Part shown: positions 53,920-62,460 of the stretch, one piece after another
How the letters are laid out: each line of letters opens with the position of its first letter
Numbering within the stretch: the stretch's first letter is position 1
Assembly (NCBI RefSeq): GCF_027912535.1
Contig: NZ_CP115465.1
Location: 169,001-233,000, forward strand
DNA: 64,000 nt
Direction of reading: 5' to 3'
Origin: Brevundimonas sp. NIBR11
Lineage (GTDB): Bacteria > Pseudomonadota > Alphaproteobacteria > Caulobacterales > Caulobacteraceae
The notes under the pieces: model-generated
The model's database searches: none
What the model was told of the DNA's origin: nothing
Seen by the model: the letters and a program-made list of their open reading frames with translations, nothing else
Program-made: the position numbers and the translations under genes

Positions 53920-54606
53920 GTGAAGGCCGACACCCGCCTATCGACCGCCGGGAGCCCTAAGCTCCGGCCGGGGGTCGGCACCGCCGGACTCGCTCTTGGG
54001 TTTTTCCTGGCCGTATCCTCCACGGCCGCCGCCCGACCGTATCCAGCGCCGGGCCAGGTGGGGGTCGGCGAACGGGGGGCCTCGCCCGCCGTTCAGCAGT
54101 TGAAGTCCTGGGTCCTCGAGACCGGCGACAATCAGGGCTCGCCCTTCGTTCTCATCGACAAGGTCAATGCCGAGGTCTTCGCCTTCAGCCGGGACGGATT
54201 GCTGCTGGGGTCCACGCCGGTCCTTCTGGGTCTGGCCCGGGGCGACGTGGCGCCGCCCGACATCGGCGAGCGCCCCCTGTCGGCCATTCGCCCCGACGAA
54301 CGCATCACGCCGTCGGGGCGGTACGTCGCCTCACTGGGCGAGAATCTGAGCGGTAAGGGCATTCTCTGGATCGACTACGCCGGCGCGCTCTCGCTGCACC
54401 CCGTCGTGACGGGCCGGGCGGCCGATCGTCGTCTGGAGCGCCTGGCGTCGCCGACCCCTGATGACAACCGGATATCCTTCGGCTGCGTGAACGTCCCGCC
54501 CGCCTTCTTCGACGACATCATCGCACGGGCCTTCAGAGGCACGACGGGGATCGTCTACATACTGCCCGAGCAGCGCTCGATGCCTGAGGTCTTCCCCGGG
54601 GTGTGA
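53920..54606 (+). CDS. Exported L,D-transpeptidase-like protein
   Basis: A 228-residue protein starting at a GTG. After a signal peptide ([18 protein letters not shown]) it has a YkuD-type fold: [26 protein letters not shown] (about 76-101), [18 protein letters not shown] with H160, and ISFGCVNVP with C189. The usual catalytic signature is S/T-H-G-C-x-N; here the histidine before G-C is phenylalanine, while the upstream histidine and the cysteine are kept. L,D-transpeptidases cross-link peptidoglycan or attach proteins to it. Operon with the repeat protein (2-bp gap). Confidence 0.8.
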   Translation: MKADTRLSTAGSPKLRPGVGTAGLALGFFLAVSSTAAARPYPAPGQVGVGERGASPAVQQLKSWVLETGDNQGSPFVLIDKVNAEVFAFSRDGLLLGSTPVLLGLARGDVAPPDIGERPLSAIRPDERITPSGRYVASLGENLSGKGILWIDYAGALSLHPVVTGRAADRRLERLASPTPDDNRISFGCVNVPPAFFDDIIARAFRGTTGIVYILPEQRSMPEVFPGV

Positions 54607-54781
54607 CAAGGTCCGCCTGACCAACGGCGACGGGCTGTTCCCATCCATTGCGGATATCAACCGCGTCCGTTCTCGCGATGGAAATGTCAGCAGTTGGCGA
54701 CTTAGCCGCCTCCGGCGACTTGAGCCGCGACCGAACGTCGCCATATTGCCGCCACGGCGCTTCGGCCGTCAGGGACGCCGC

Positions 54782-55732
54782 ATGCCGGTCATCGACATTC
54801 AGGGGCTTTCAAAGACCTACGCCTCCGGGCTGCAGGCGCTGAAGCCCATCGACCTTCAGATCGGCAAGGGCGAGATCTTCGCGCTTCTGGGCCCCAACGG
54901 CGCGGGCAAGACGACGATGATCTCCATCGTCTGCGGCATCGTCACCCCCTCGACCGGCACGGTCACGGCCGACGGCCACGACATCCAGAAGAACTATCGT
55001 CAGGCCCGCCAGAAGATCGGCCTGGTGCCGCAGGAACTGACCACCGACGCCTTCGAGACCGTGCTGGCCACGGTCCGCCTCAGCCGTGGCCTGTTCGGCA
55101 AGGCGCCGAACGACGCCTACATCGAACAGATTCTCCGCGACCTCAGCCTGTGGGACAAGAAGGACTCCAAGATCATGACCCTGTCCGGCGGCATGAAGCG
55201 CCGGGTCATGATCGCCAAGGCGCTGAGCCACGAGCCCGACATCCTGTTCCTCGACGAGCCCACCGCCGGCGTCGATGTCGAGCTGCGCCGCGACATGTGG
55301 AACCTGGTCCGGCGCCTGCGCGAGAGCGGCGTCACCATCATCCTGACCACCCACTATATCGAGGAGGCCGAGGAGATGGCCGACCGTGTGGGCGTCATCC
55401 TCAAGGGCGAGCTGATCCTGGTCGAGGACAAGACCGAGCTGATGAAGAAGCTGGGCAAGAAGACTCTGACGCTGAACCTGCAGGATCCGCTGGGGGCCAT
55501 TCCGCCCGAACTGGCCGAATGGGACCTCCAGCTCAAGGCCGAGGGCAACGAGCTGGAGTTCGTCTTCGACTCCAATGCCGAGAAGACCGGGGTGCCGTCC
55601 CTGCTGCGCCGCCTGTCGGACCTCGGCATCGCCTTCAAGGACCTGAACACCCGCCAGAGCTCTCTGGAGGACATCTTCGTCAGCCTGGTTCACCGCGAAC
55701 CGGCCCAGGACATTCGGGCGGGAGCCAACTGA
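54782..55732 (+). CDS. ABC transporter ATP-binding protein, YadG-like
   Basis: A 316-residue ATPase with Walker [14 protein letters not shown] (about 35-47), signature [15 protein letters not shown] (about 136-150) and Walker [13 protein letters not shown] (about 157-168). The C-terminal ~80 residues are the extension seen in DrrA/YadG-type export ATPases. The start at 54782 matches the family; the frame is open to 54746. Its TGA shares a base with the ATG of the permease gene, so the two are coupled. Confidence 0.92.
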   Translation: MPVIDIQGLSKTYASGLQALKPIDLQIGKGEIFALLGPNGAGKTTMISIVCGIVTPSTGTVTADGHDIQKNYRQARQKIGLVPQELTTDAFETVLATVRLSRGLFGKAPNDAYIEQILRDLSLWDKKDSKIMTLSGGMKRRVMIAKALSHEPDILFLDEPTAGVDVELRRDMWNLVRRLRESGVTIILTTHYIEEAEEMADRVGVILKGELILVEDKTELMKKLGKKTLTLNLQDPLGAIPPELAEWDLQLKAEGNELEFVFDSNAEKTGVPSLLRRLSDLGIAFKDLNTRQSSLEDIFVSLVHREPAQDIRAGAN

Positions 55733-56499
55733 TGACCTTCAACGGCTATGGCGTCTGGGCCATCTACAAGTTCGAGATGGCGCGGGCGATCCGCACCCTG
55801 TGGCAGTCGATCGTCACCCCCGTGATCACGACGGCCCTCTATTTCGTCGTCTTCGGCTCCGCCATCGGGTCGCGCATGACCGAGATCGACGGCGTCCCCT
55901 ACGGCGCCTTCATCGTGCCCGGTCTGATCATGCTGAGCCTGTTCACCCAGTCGATCTTCAACGCCTCCTTCGGCATCTACTTCCCGAAATTCACCGGCAC
56001 CATCTACGAACTGCTGTCGGCGCCCGTGTCGCCGTTCGAGATCGTTCTGGCCTATGTCGGCGCCGCCGCCACCAAGTCGGCGGTGCTGGGCCTGATCATC
56101 CTGGCCACGGCCTCCCTGTTCGTGCCGCTGCAGATCCTGCACCCGGTCTGGATGCTGGCCATCCTCGTGCTGATCGCCACGACCTTCAGCCTGTTCGGCT
56201 TCATCATCGGGATCTGGGCCCAGAGCTTCGAGCAACTGAACTTCATTCCGATGCTGGTGGTGACCCCGCTGACCTTCCTCGGCGGCTCCTTCTACTCGAT
56301 CCACATGCTGCCGGAGCCGTGGCGGACGATCACCCACTTCAACCCGGTGGTCTATCTGATTTCCGGATTCCGCTGGAGTTTCTATGGACAGGGCGACGTG
56401 CCGATCGTCTGGAGCCTCGTCGCCACCTTCGGCTTCCTCCTGGCCTGCCTCGCGGTGATCGGCTGGATGTTCAAGACGGGCTACCGTCTGAAGACCTGA
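55732..56499 (+). CDS. ABC-2 type permease, YadH-like
   Basis: A 255-residue permease with six membrane segments. [27 protein letters not shown] (about 37-63), [21 protein letters not shown] (about 172-192) and [17 protein letters not shown] (about 199-215) match the YadH/ABC2_membrane family. With the preceding ATPase it forms an exporter; the cargo (drug, lipid or polysaccharide) cannot be told. Confidence 0.92.
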   Translation: MTFNGYGVWAIYKFEMARAIRTLWQSIVTPVITTALYFVVFGSAIGSRMTEIDGVPYGAFIVPGLIMLSLFTQSIFNASFGIYFPKFTGTIYELLSAPVSPFEIVLAYVGAAATKSAVLGLIILATASLFVPLQILHPVWMLAILVLIATTFSLFGFIIGIWAQSFEQLNFIPMLVVTPLTFLGGSFYSIHMLPEPWRTITHFNPVVYLISGFRWSFYGQGDVPIVWSLVATFGFLLACLAVIGWMFKTGYRLKT

Positions 56500-56547
56500 C
56501 CCGTCTGTCATTGGACGCCTCCGTCGTTCGCGGCTAAGACGCCTCCC

Positions 56548-57597
<1,050 letters not shown>

Positions 57598-57601
57598 GGC
57601 G

Positions 57602-58003
57602 TCAGCGTTCCGGGGCGCGGTAGGGCAGGTAGCCCCGCTCGACCATCCGACGCAGGCCCTCATAGGCCTCCGACAGTTCCTCATAGGCCAGCCGCATGGC
57701 GGAGAGCTTCTGCGCCTCGCCCGGCCCGATGGAATAGCCGGCCTCCGCCAGTCTTAGGGCCTCGGCGATCCAGCGCGCCCGCGCCGTCGCCGCCGCCACC
57801 GCCAGCCTCTGGAAGGCCGCCGGCTCGGTGTGGCTGGCACCCAGCCCCAGAACCTGCGGGATCACCTCCCGGTTCGAGACGAAGGCGGTGTAGTCGATCT
57901 GTTCCAGATGGCCGCGCAGCCGGCGCTGCTCCTGCGGATCGCTGTCCGAGGGCTCGAAATGGTCCCGGCTGCGGCGGCTGCTGGACGTCATGATGCTGGA
58001 CAT
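57602..58003 (-). CDS. Hypothetical cytoplasmic helical protein
   Basis: A 133-residue, mostly helical protein without signal peptide or membrane segment. The segment AVAAATARARWIAEALRLAEAGYSIGPGEAQKLSAMRLAYEELSEA (about 69-115) is strongly helical, and the N-terminal end is Ser/Arg-rich. Family not recognised. It follows the 176-residue gene after 47 bp on the same strand and ends 4 bp from the stop of the converging Pro-rich gene. Confidence 0.65.
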   Translation of the reverse strand: MSSIMTSSSRRSRDHFEPSDSDPQEQRRLRGHLEQIDYTAFVSNREVIPQVLGLGASHTEPAAFQRLAVAAATARARWIAEALRLAEAGYSIGPGEAQKLSAMRLAYEELSEAYEGLRRMVERGYLPYRAPER

Positions 58004-58050
58004 TCAGGCTTCCCTGGGCGTTTCTCTGGAGCGAGCCTGCGCCCGACCCG

Positions 58051-58581
58051 TTAACGCACCGTCAGCAAGCGTGGCCGGTCCGGCGCGGTCCAGCCGGGCG
58101 GCAGGGGCTCGGCCCATCCCTCCGGCGCCCGATCCGAGGCCGGGAAATACCCCGTCGCCGACCGGTAGCCCAGGATGTACCAGATCTCGATCAGATAGCC
58201 GTGCAGCCGGTCCTGGTCCGCACGCGGCCGCTTCGACGCCGCGCCGATGGCCAGGCCGATCCGTCCCGCCACGTCCGAGGCCTCCAGCGGCCCGTCGTCC
58301 TCGTTCAGGATGTCGTCGATGACCCCGTTGACCCAGCCCGACAGGGTCGCCCGGTTCTTCGGCCCCTTCGGTCCCGGATAGGGCGGGTCGATCGTGTCGT
58401 CGGCCCAGAACTTGTCCTCCTCGCGCAGGGCCCGCAGCCGCGCCCGCACCCCCTCGTCCAGCATCACCTGCTCTTCGTAGAGCGGCTCCGGCTTCGGCTT
58501 CCAAAAGCGCCAGACGGCCCCCCCGACGGCGACCGCCATGAAGACGAAGGTGGCGAGGATGCGGGCGTAGTGAGGAGGCAT
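58051..58581 (-). CDS. Membrane-anchored hypothetical protein
   Basis: A 176-residue protein with an N-terminal membrane anchor (about 7-27, ILATFVFMAVAVGGAVWRFW) and a cytoplasmic or periplasmic helical domain. It contains KFWADDTIDPPYPGPKGPKNRATLSGWVNGVIDD (split here: KFWADDTIDPP, then YPGPKGPKNRATLSG) and later HGYLIEIWYILGYRSATGYFP. Family not recognised. It is divergent from the FrnE-like gene and may be cotranscribed with the 133-residue protein gene. Confidence 0.68.
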   Translation of the reverse strand: MPPHYARILATFVFMAVAVGGAVWRFWKPKPEPLYEEQVMLDEGVRARLRALREEDKFWADDTIDPPYPGPKGPKNRATLSGWVNGVIDDILNEDDGPLEASDVAGRIGLAIGAASKRPRADQDRLHGYLIEIWYILGYRSATGYFPASDRAPEGWAEPLPPGWTAPDRPRLLTVR

Positions 58582-58646
58582 GGCGCCACCCTAGCGCAGG
58601 TCGCGCGAAGTCCCATATGCAACACGACCCGTTACGGAGCGACGCC

Positions 58647-59351
58647 ATGACCGAAGCCCTGCCCAAGCCCCTTCACATCGACTTCGTCTCGGACGTCGTC
58701 TGCCCCTGGTGCGTCGTCGGTCTCGGCGGGCTGGAGACGGCGCTCGAGAAGCTCAAGCCCGAAGGGATCACCGCCGAGATCGCCTTCCAGCCGTTCGAGC
58801 TGAACCCCGACATGGCCAGGGAAGGGGAGAACGTCTCCGAACATATCGCCGCGAAATACGGCGCCACGCCCGAGCAATCCGCAGCCAACCGCGCCATGAT
58901 CAAGACCCGCGCCGCCGAGGCCTGGGCCCCGATCGCGGGCAAGGCCTTCGACATGCGGATGGATGAGACCTCCCGCATCTGGAACACCTTCGACGCCCAC
59001 CGCCTGATCTACTGGGCGGGGGAAACGGCGGGCGCCGAGCGCCAGAAGGCGCTCAAGGAGGCCCTGTTCCGCACCCATTTCACCGAGGGGAACAACCTGA
59101 CCGACGCCGGCGTCCTGACCCGCGCGGCGCAAGACGCGGGCCTGGACCGGGCCGAGGCGGGCGAGGTCCTGGCCTCGGGCCTGTACGCCGACGCCGTCCG
59201 CCGCGAACAGGCTCTGTGGCGCCAGCGCGGCATCAACTCCGTCCCCGCCGTGGTGGTCGAGGGCAAATACCTGATCTCGGGCGGCCAGCCCGCCGCCGTC
59301 TTCGAGGAAGCCCTGCGCAAGATCGCCTCGGAACACACGGCTACGGCCTAG
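58647..59351 (+). CDS. FrnE-like DsbA family oxidoreductase
   Basis: A 234-residue thioredoxin-fold protein with the active site CPWC (in FVSDVVCPWCVVGL, about 10-23) and the helical insert of DsbA. The later HRLIYWAGETAGAERQKAL (about 116) and INSVPAVVVEGKYLISGGQP (about 200) with the cis-proline are typical of the FrnE/2-hydroxychromene-isomerase-like branch. No signal peptide, so cytoplasmic. FrnE proteins act in oxidative-stress tolerance in some bacteria. The start at 58647 has GGAG 7 bp upstream. Confidence 0.88.
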   Translation: MTEALPKPLHIDFVSDVVCPWCVVGLGGLETALEKLKPEGITAEIAFQPFELNPDMAREGENVSEHIAAKYGATPEQSAANRAMIKTRAAEAWAPIAGKAFDMRMDETSRIWNTFDAHRLIYWAGETAGAERQKALKEALFRTHFTEGNNLTDAGVLTRAAQDAGLDRAEAGEVLASGLYADAVRREQALWRQRGINSVPAVVVEGKYLISGGQPAAVFEEALRKIASEHTATA

Positions 59352-59363
59352 ACGTCCCTCTGT

Positions 59364-59538
59364 CCCTCTCCCGTTGGGAGAGGGCTTGAGCGCACGGCGG
59401 CGAGAGCCGTCGTTCTGGCGCGAAAGGGTGAGGGTCGGCTGTCGATGCGGGGCGCGGTCCCTGCGACGGCTTACGCCGAAGGCCAGACCCGACCCTCATC
59501 CGTCCGCTTCGCGGCCACCTTCTCCCACCGGGAGAAGG
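59364..59538. repeat. REP-like paired palindromes
   Basis: CCCTCTCCC-GTT-GGGAGAGGG (59364-59384) and CCTTCTCCC-ACC-GGGAGAAGG (59518-59538) are two related hairpins flanking about 130 bp that contain inverted GGGTGAGGGTC / GACCCTCAT segments. This pattern, with hairpins of the CCTTCTCCC type and a GAGGGT partner, is a common intergenic repeat in alphaproteobacterial genomes. It fills the gap between the FrnE-like gene and the converging terminase-like gene and may end both transcripts. Confidence 0.72.
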
Positions 59539-59545
59539 AACCCGT

Positions 59546-60097
59546 TCACGGCCACCCCTCCGCCACGCCCTCCGGCAGCCCGTGCTCCTTGCGCCAGTCC
59601 GCCGCGAACAGCCGCGCGAGCTTCAGCGTCATCATCGGCACGGACCCCATATTCCCCTCGGCGTCCCAGACCGCCCCGGCCCAGTCCTCGTCCCGATACC
59701 GTTCGCGATCCGCCGCCGCGACCTCGGCGCCCAGATGCTCGGCCCGCCAGGCCATGACGAAGGGGATGTGCCACTGCGAAACCTCCCCCGGCCGGTCCCC
59801 CATCATCGACGCCGCCAGCCCCCGGGCCAGCCGCTGCTCCTCGAACAGCTTCCGCTCGAAGTCGCCCCAGGCCCGCGCCGCGAAGCCCGACCACCCTTCC
59901 GCCGGCTCCACGGGCCCATAGACGGGATCCGGCCGCTTCCACCCCTCCGCCTCGCGCCGCTTCCACAGGGCCGGCACCCCGACATCATAGCGTTTCGCCA
60001 CCGACCGCGCCGTCTCCCCATCCTCCCACGCCTTGCGCGCCTCGGCCCAGACGGCCTCGGGACGAATCTTGCGGCGGGTGGGGGCGGCGTCGGTCAT
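59546..60097 (-). CDS. Terminase-small-subunit-like HTH protein
   Basis: A 183-residue protein. The N-terminal part (RPEAVWAEARKAWEDGETA and ARSVAKRYDVGVPALWKRREAEGW, about 13-53) is a helix-turn-helix like those of phage terminase small subunits or homeodomain-like resolvases. The rest is helical with FERKLFEEQRLARGLAASMMG. No large terminase or other phage gene is nearby, so packaging is unlikely. The ATG at 60097 is preferred over one at 60160. It is third in a same-strand set with two zinc-ribbon genes. Confidence 0.65.
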   Translation of the reverse strand: MTDAAPTRRKIRPEAVWAEARKAWEDGETARSVAKRYDVGVPALWKRREAEGWKRPDPVYGPVEPAEGWSGFAARAWGDFERKLFEEQRLARGLAASMMGDRPGEVSQWHIPFVMAWRAEHLGAEVAAADRERYRDEDWAGAVWDAEGNMGSVPMMTLKLARLFAADWRKEHGLPEGVAEGWP

Positions 60098-60123
60098 GCC
60101 GCGCAGGCTAGGGCCGGGGTGCG

Positions 60124-60513
60124 TCAGGGGCGGACGTGGGGATCGGTCCGCCCATACCACGCCGCCCAGTCCCGCCGGTCATAGGGATCGTGCCGCCAGT
60201 GCCGCCTCAGCCGCTCGGCCACGAACGGCTCGCCGACGCTCCACTGCTCCACCGTCACCCTCAGCGCCCCCTCGGTCACGACCGACAGCGACAGGGGCGG
60301 CTTGCCGCACGCGCCGCAACGGAACCGCCCCGTCAGCCACAGCTCCCCGATCGAGACGTTGCGCCGGACCTCGGGCAGGTCGACGCAGGCCTTCCGCGCC
60401 CGCCTCCGGCACCGCTCGCACCACAGCACCAGCGTCATCCGCTTGAGCCTCGCCCCCTGCAGCGTCACCAGCCGCGCGGGCGCCGGCGCCCCATGCTGTC
60501 CCTGGATCAGCAC
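60124..60513 (-). CDS. Small zinc-ribbon protein 2
   Basis: A 129-residue protein from a GTG start; an ATG at 60438 (MTLVLWCERC) would begin just before the zinc ribbon. Cysteine pairs C32-x2-C35 (WCERC) and C66-x2-C69 (GRFRCGACGK) fit a zinc ribbon, with RRNVSIGELWLTGRF between. The C-terminal half is Arg/Trp-rich (RRHWRHDPYDRRDWAAWYG). It starts 3 bp after the stop of zinc-ribbon protein 1 and shares its layout. Family not recognised. Confidence 0.68.
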   Translation of the reverse strand: MLIQGQHGAPAPARLVTLQGARLKRMTLVLWCERCRRRARKACVDLPEVRRNVSIGELWLTGRFRCGACGKPPLSLSVVTEGALRVTVEQWSVGEPFVAERLRRHWRHDPYDRRDWAAWYGRTDPHVRP

Positions 60514-60516
60514 GGC

Positions 60517-60756
60517 CTACAGCCACCCACAGGGATTGTCCGGCCGGGGCCGCCCCCGCACCCAGCTCACAGACGGCGCCCGTGCTCCGCAGCGACAGAC
60601 GAAGCGGCGCGTGACCTTCGCCCCCGGCCGCCGCTCCGCGGACCCCTCCACCCCGTGCGCGAACACGACGCTAGGCTCGACCAGAGCCTCCCGCCCGCAG
60701 GCGGGCCTCAGACATCGGACATGCAGCCGCAGGGGCGGCCCGGGATCGTGTGGCAT
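60517..60756 (-). CDS. Small zinc-ribbon protein 1
   Basis: A 79-residue protein with C15-x4-C20 (RCLRPACGREA) and C54-x-C56 (RFVCRCGARA), a probable zinc ribbon. The second half of the motif, R-F-x-C-x-C-G, matches zinc-ribbon protein 2 (R-F-R-C-G-A-C-G). It opens the three-gene set and lies 42 bp downstream of a perfect SOS box. Function unknown; DNA-related roles are common for such small zinc proteins. Confidence 0.65.
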   Translation of the reverse strand: MPHDPGPPLRLHVRCLRPACGREALVEPSVVFAHGVEGSAERRPGAKVTRRFVCRCGARAPSVSWVRGRPRPDNPCGWL

Positions 60757-60798
60757 GGCCGGACCCTAGATCGGGCCGCCGACCCGCGCACGGATTTT

Positions 60799-60813
60799 GT
60801 TCCTGTTCTGTTC
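60799..60813 (+). promoter_or_regulatory. SOS (LexA) box, GTTC-N7-GTTC
   Basis: GTTCCTGTTCTGTTC is an exact match to the alphaproteobacterial LexA site GTTC-N7-GTTC. It is upstream of the leftward zinc-ribbon set (43 bp from its ATG) and downstream of the DUF305 gene, so the zinc-ribbon operon is the natural target. A third GTTC-like element (inner TGTTC) is also present. Confidence 0.7.
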
Positions 60814-60835
60814 CATCACTTGTGGATGGCGACCG

Positions 60836-61321
60836 TCAGTTTGCGGGCGCCAGGACCGGTGCCCCGTCCGACGGCGGTTTGCGCTCCAGATCGGCGATCA
60901 GGGCGTCCATCTGCGCGATCTCGCGCCTCTGGGTCGCCGCGATGCCGTCGGCCAGCTCCCGCACGCGCGGATCGCGGATGCGGGCGCGCTCGCTGGTCAT
61001 GATGGCGATGGAGTGATGCGGGATCATCGCCTTCACATAGCTGACGTCGTCCACCGTCCTCTGGCTGCGGACCAGGGCTAGGCTCCCGGCGAAGACCAGG
61101 GCGGCGCCCGCCAGGATCATCAGGTTCAGCCGCCGGTCCCGGTACATGCCCCACATGAAGCCCAGCATGACGACGGCCATCGCCGCCCCCATCACCAGGG
61201 CCATCCACATCCGAGTCTGGCTGAACCGCACATGCTCCAGCGCATAGGTGATCAGATACATCAGCCCGAACATGATGACGGTCGAGGCGGCGATCATGAC
61301 CGCGAAGCGGCGATAGCTCAT
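60836..61321 (-). CDS. DUF305 membrane protein
   Basis: A 161-residue protein with three membrane segments (FAVMIAASTVIMFGLMYLI, MWMALVMGAAMAVVMLGFMWG, LMILAGAALVFAGSLALV) followed by a DUF305 domain. The conserved MIPHHSIAIMTSERA (about 100-114) supplies the two histidines, typical of the ferritin-like copper/metal-linked family. The start at 61321 has GAAGG about 8 bp upstream; an in-frame ATG at 61345 is an alternative. Probably inner membrane. Confidence 0.82.
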   Translation of the reverse strand: MSYRRFAVMIAASTVIMFGLMYLITYALEHVRFSQTRMWMALVMGAAMAVVMLGFMWGMYRDRRLNLMILAGAALVFAGSLALVRSQRTVDDVSYVKAMIPHHSIAIMTSERARIRDPRVRELADGIAATQRREIAQMDALIADLERKPPSDGAPVLAPAN

Positions 61322-61399
61322 TCCAGCCGCCTTCACCGCCCGCATGACGGCCAGCAGCCAGCGGGAGGCCCGAGACTTCGTAAACCAGAGCAGGCTGTC

Positions 61400-61424
61400 G
61401 ACTATAGTCCGTCGAATGTCAGTC
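61400..61424 (+). promoter_or_regulatory. C-box operator of the restriction-modification control gene
   Basis: GACTATAGTC (61400-61409) is a perfect left operator, followed by CGTC and the weaker right operator GAATGTCAGTC (61414-61424). This repeats the GACT-N-AGTC / CCGT layout known from C-protein operators such as those of Esp1396I and AhdI. It lies 22 bp upstream of the C-gene start codon and would allow both activation and later self-repression. Confidence 0.78.
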
Positions 61425-61445
61425 GCGGACGATTAAAGATAGCCC

Positions 61446-61688
61446 GTGGTTGATTCGGCAGACCTACTCAATGGGGCTATCTCCGAGCTCGTTCGAGAGC
61501 ACCGTTTGGCTCGTGGCTTCAGCCAAGAGCACCTCGCGTCTCTATGTGGACTTGATCGGACCTACATCTCCTCAATTGAGCGCAAGCGAAGCAACGTCTC
61601 CATTGAGGCGCTGGCAAAGATTGCCGATGCCCTCGGCGTCAATCCTAGCGAGCTTTTGATTGAACTCACTGCTTTGATAGAAAGATGA
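61446..61688 (+). CDS. C protein, XRE-family controller of restriction-modification
   Basis: An 80-residue helix-turn-helix regulator. The HTH region, GFSQEHLASLCGLDRTYISSIERKRSN (about 24-50) with VSIEALAKIADALGVNPSELL, is the C-protein type. Start is a GTG with no Shine-Dalgarno sequence; a TTAAAGAT -10-like element at 61433 would put the transcript start close to this codon, so translation may be leaderless. It lies 4 bp ahead of the nuclease gene, delaying nuclease expression until the methyltransferase is established. Confidence 0.86.
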   Translation: MVDSADLLNGAISELVREHRLARGFSQEHLASLCGLDRTYISSIERKRSNVSIEALAKIADALGVNPSELLIELTALIER

Positions 61689-61692
61689 AGGT

Positions 61693-62460
61693 GTGACTTA
61701 TTCGTTCGAGCGAAAAGGATACCTGGTCAACACAAAACGAGGACAGCTTCGCATCGCTCGAGATTTCTCAATGTCGCCCGATTTCGTCTGGGATGCCGTA
61801 CAAATGTCCCATCGCTTGATCGATCAGATCGTAGCATTCGACATTGATCTTTTTCCATTGCTGGGGATGCGCAACCTTAGCGCCTTCATCGGCGAACTTT
61901 TCGCCGCATCAGTTATCAAAGTAACGGGCGATACCTTCCTCAAGAATCCCCATCAGGACGGTTATCCTGATCTCCTGCTGATGGATGGTCCGGGACAAAA
62001 GCATTTCAACACGCTAACCAACCGCCTGAGAGACAAAGCTCCATTCAGCCCGTTTTCTACCGGTGGCGTTGAAATCAAGGCGACTTGTGGATCTGTCCCC
62101 ACACCCGCCGCGCTGATGAAGCGCGGTTTGACTAAACCTGATATTGGCCAGCAGAGAGTAAAAATGTTGGTTGGATATGATTGGAAAGCTCACCATCAAG
62201 ACACAAACAACTTGATGTCTTTATTTTGGGATTTCATCGACGGTGCCCCGCGAATCGTCGCCGTCTTTTACTGCGAAAGCCTGACGCGTGACGACTGGGG
62301 CAAGATTGTTCAGCCCAAGGAGGGCGGGGGCCGGACAACTTCTGTTTCTATCATGACGCGTGCGGGAGTGCGGAAGATGTTCGATAATTGGGTGATCATG
62401 CTAGACGACGCGGAATACAAAGCCTTCTTTGAGAAGCGAAACGCATCAAAATTCGTCTAA
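61693..62460 (+). CDS. Type II restriction endonuclease, PD-(D/E)XK-like
   Basis: A 255-residue protein starting at a GTG, with an acidic-lysine core GYPDLLLMDG (D93) and GGVEIKAT (E127, K129), a PD-(D/E)XK arrangement, and a helical E68 in FIGELFAAS before it. No close family name is recognised. Base composition is clearly lower in GC than the surrounding genome. It is cotranscribed with the C gene and overlaps the methyltransferase tail to tail by 4 bp. The recognition site is unknown. Confidence 0.8.
   Translation: MTYSFERKGYLVNTKRGQLRIARDFSMSPDFVWDAVQMSHRLIDQIVAFDIDLFPLLGMRNLSAFIGELFAASVIKVTGDTFLKNPHQDGYPDLLLMDGPGQKHFNTLTNRLRDKAPFSPFSTGGVEIKATCGSVPTPAALMKRGLTKPDIGQQRVKMLVGYDWKAHHQDTNNLMSLFWDFIDGAPRIVAVFYCESLTRDDWGKIVQPKEGGGRTTSVSIMTRAGVRKMFDNWVIMLDDAEYKAFFEKRNASKFV

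Noticed and set aside
59546..60756. Prophage remnant
   Set aside because: Only one terminase-like HTH protein is present, with no structural, lysis or integration genes and no attachment-site duplication seen.
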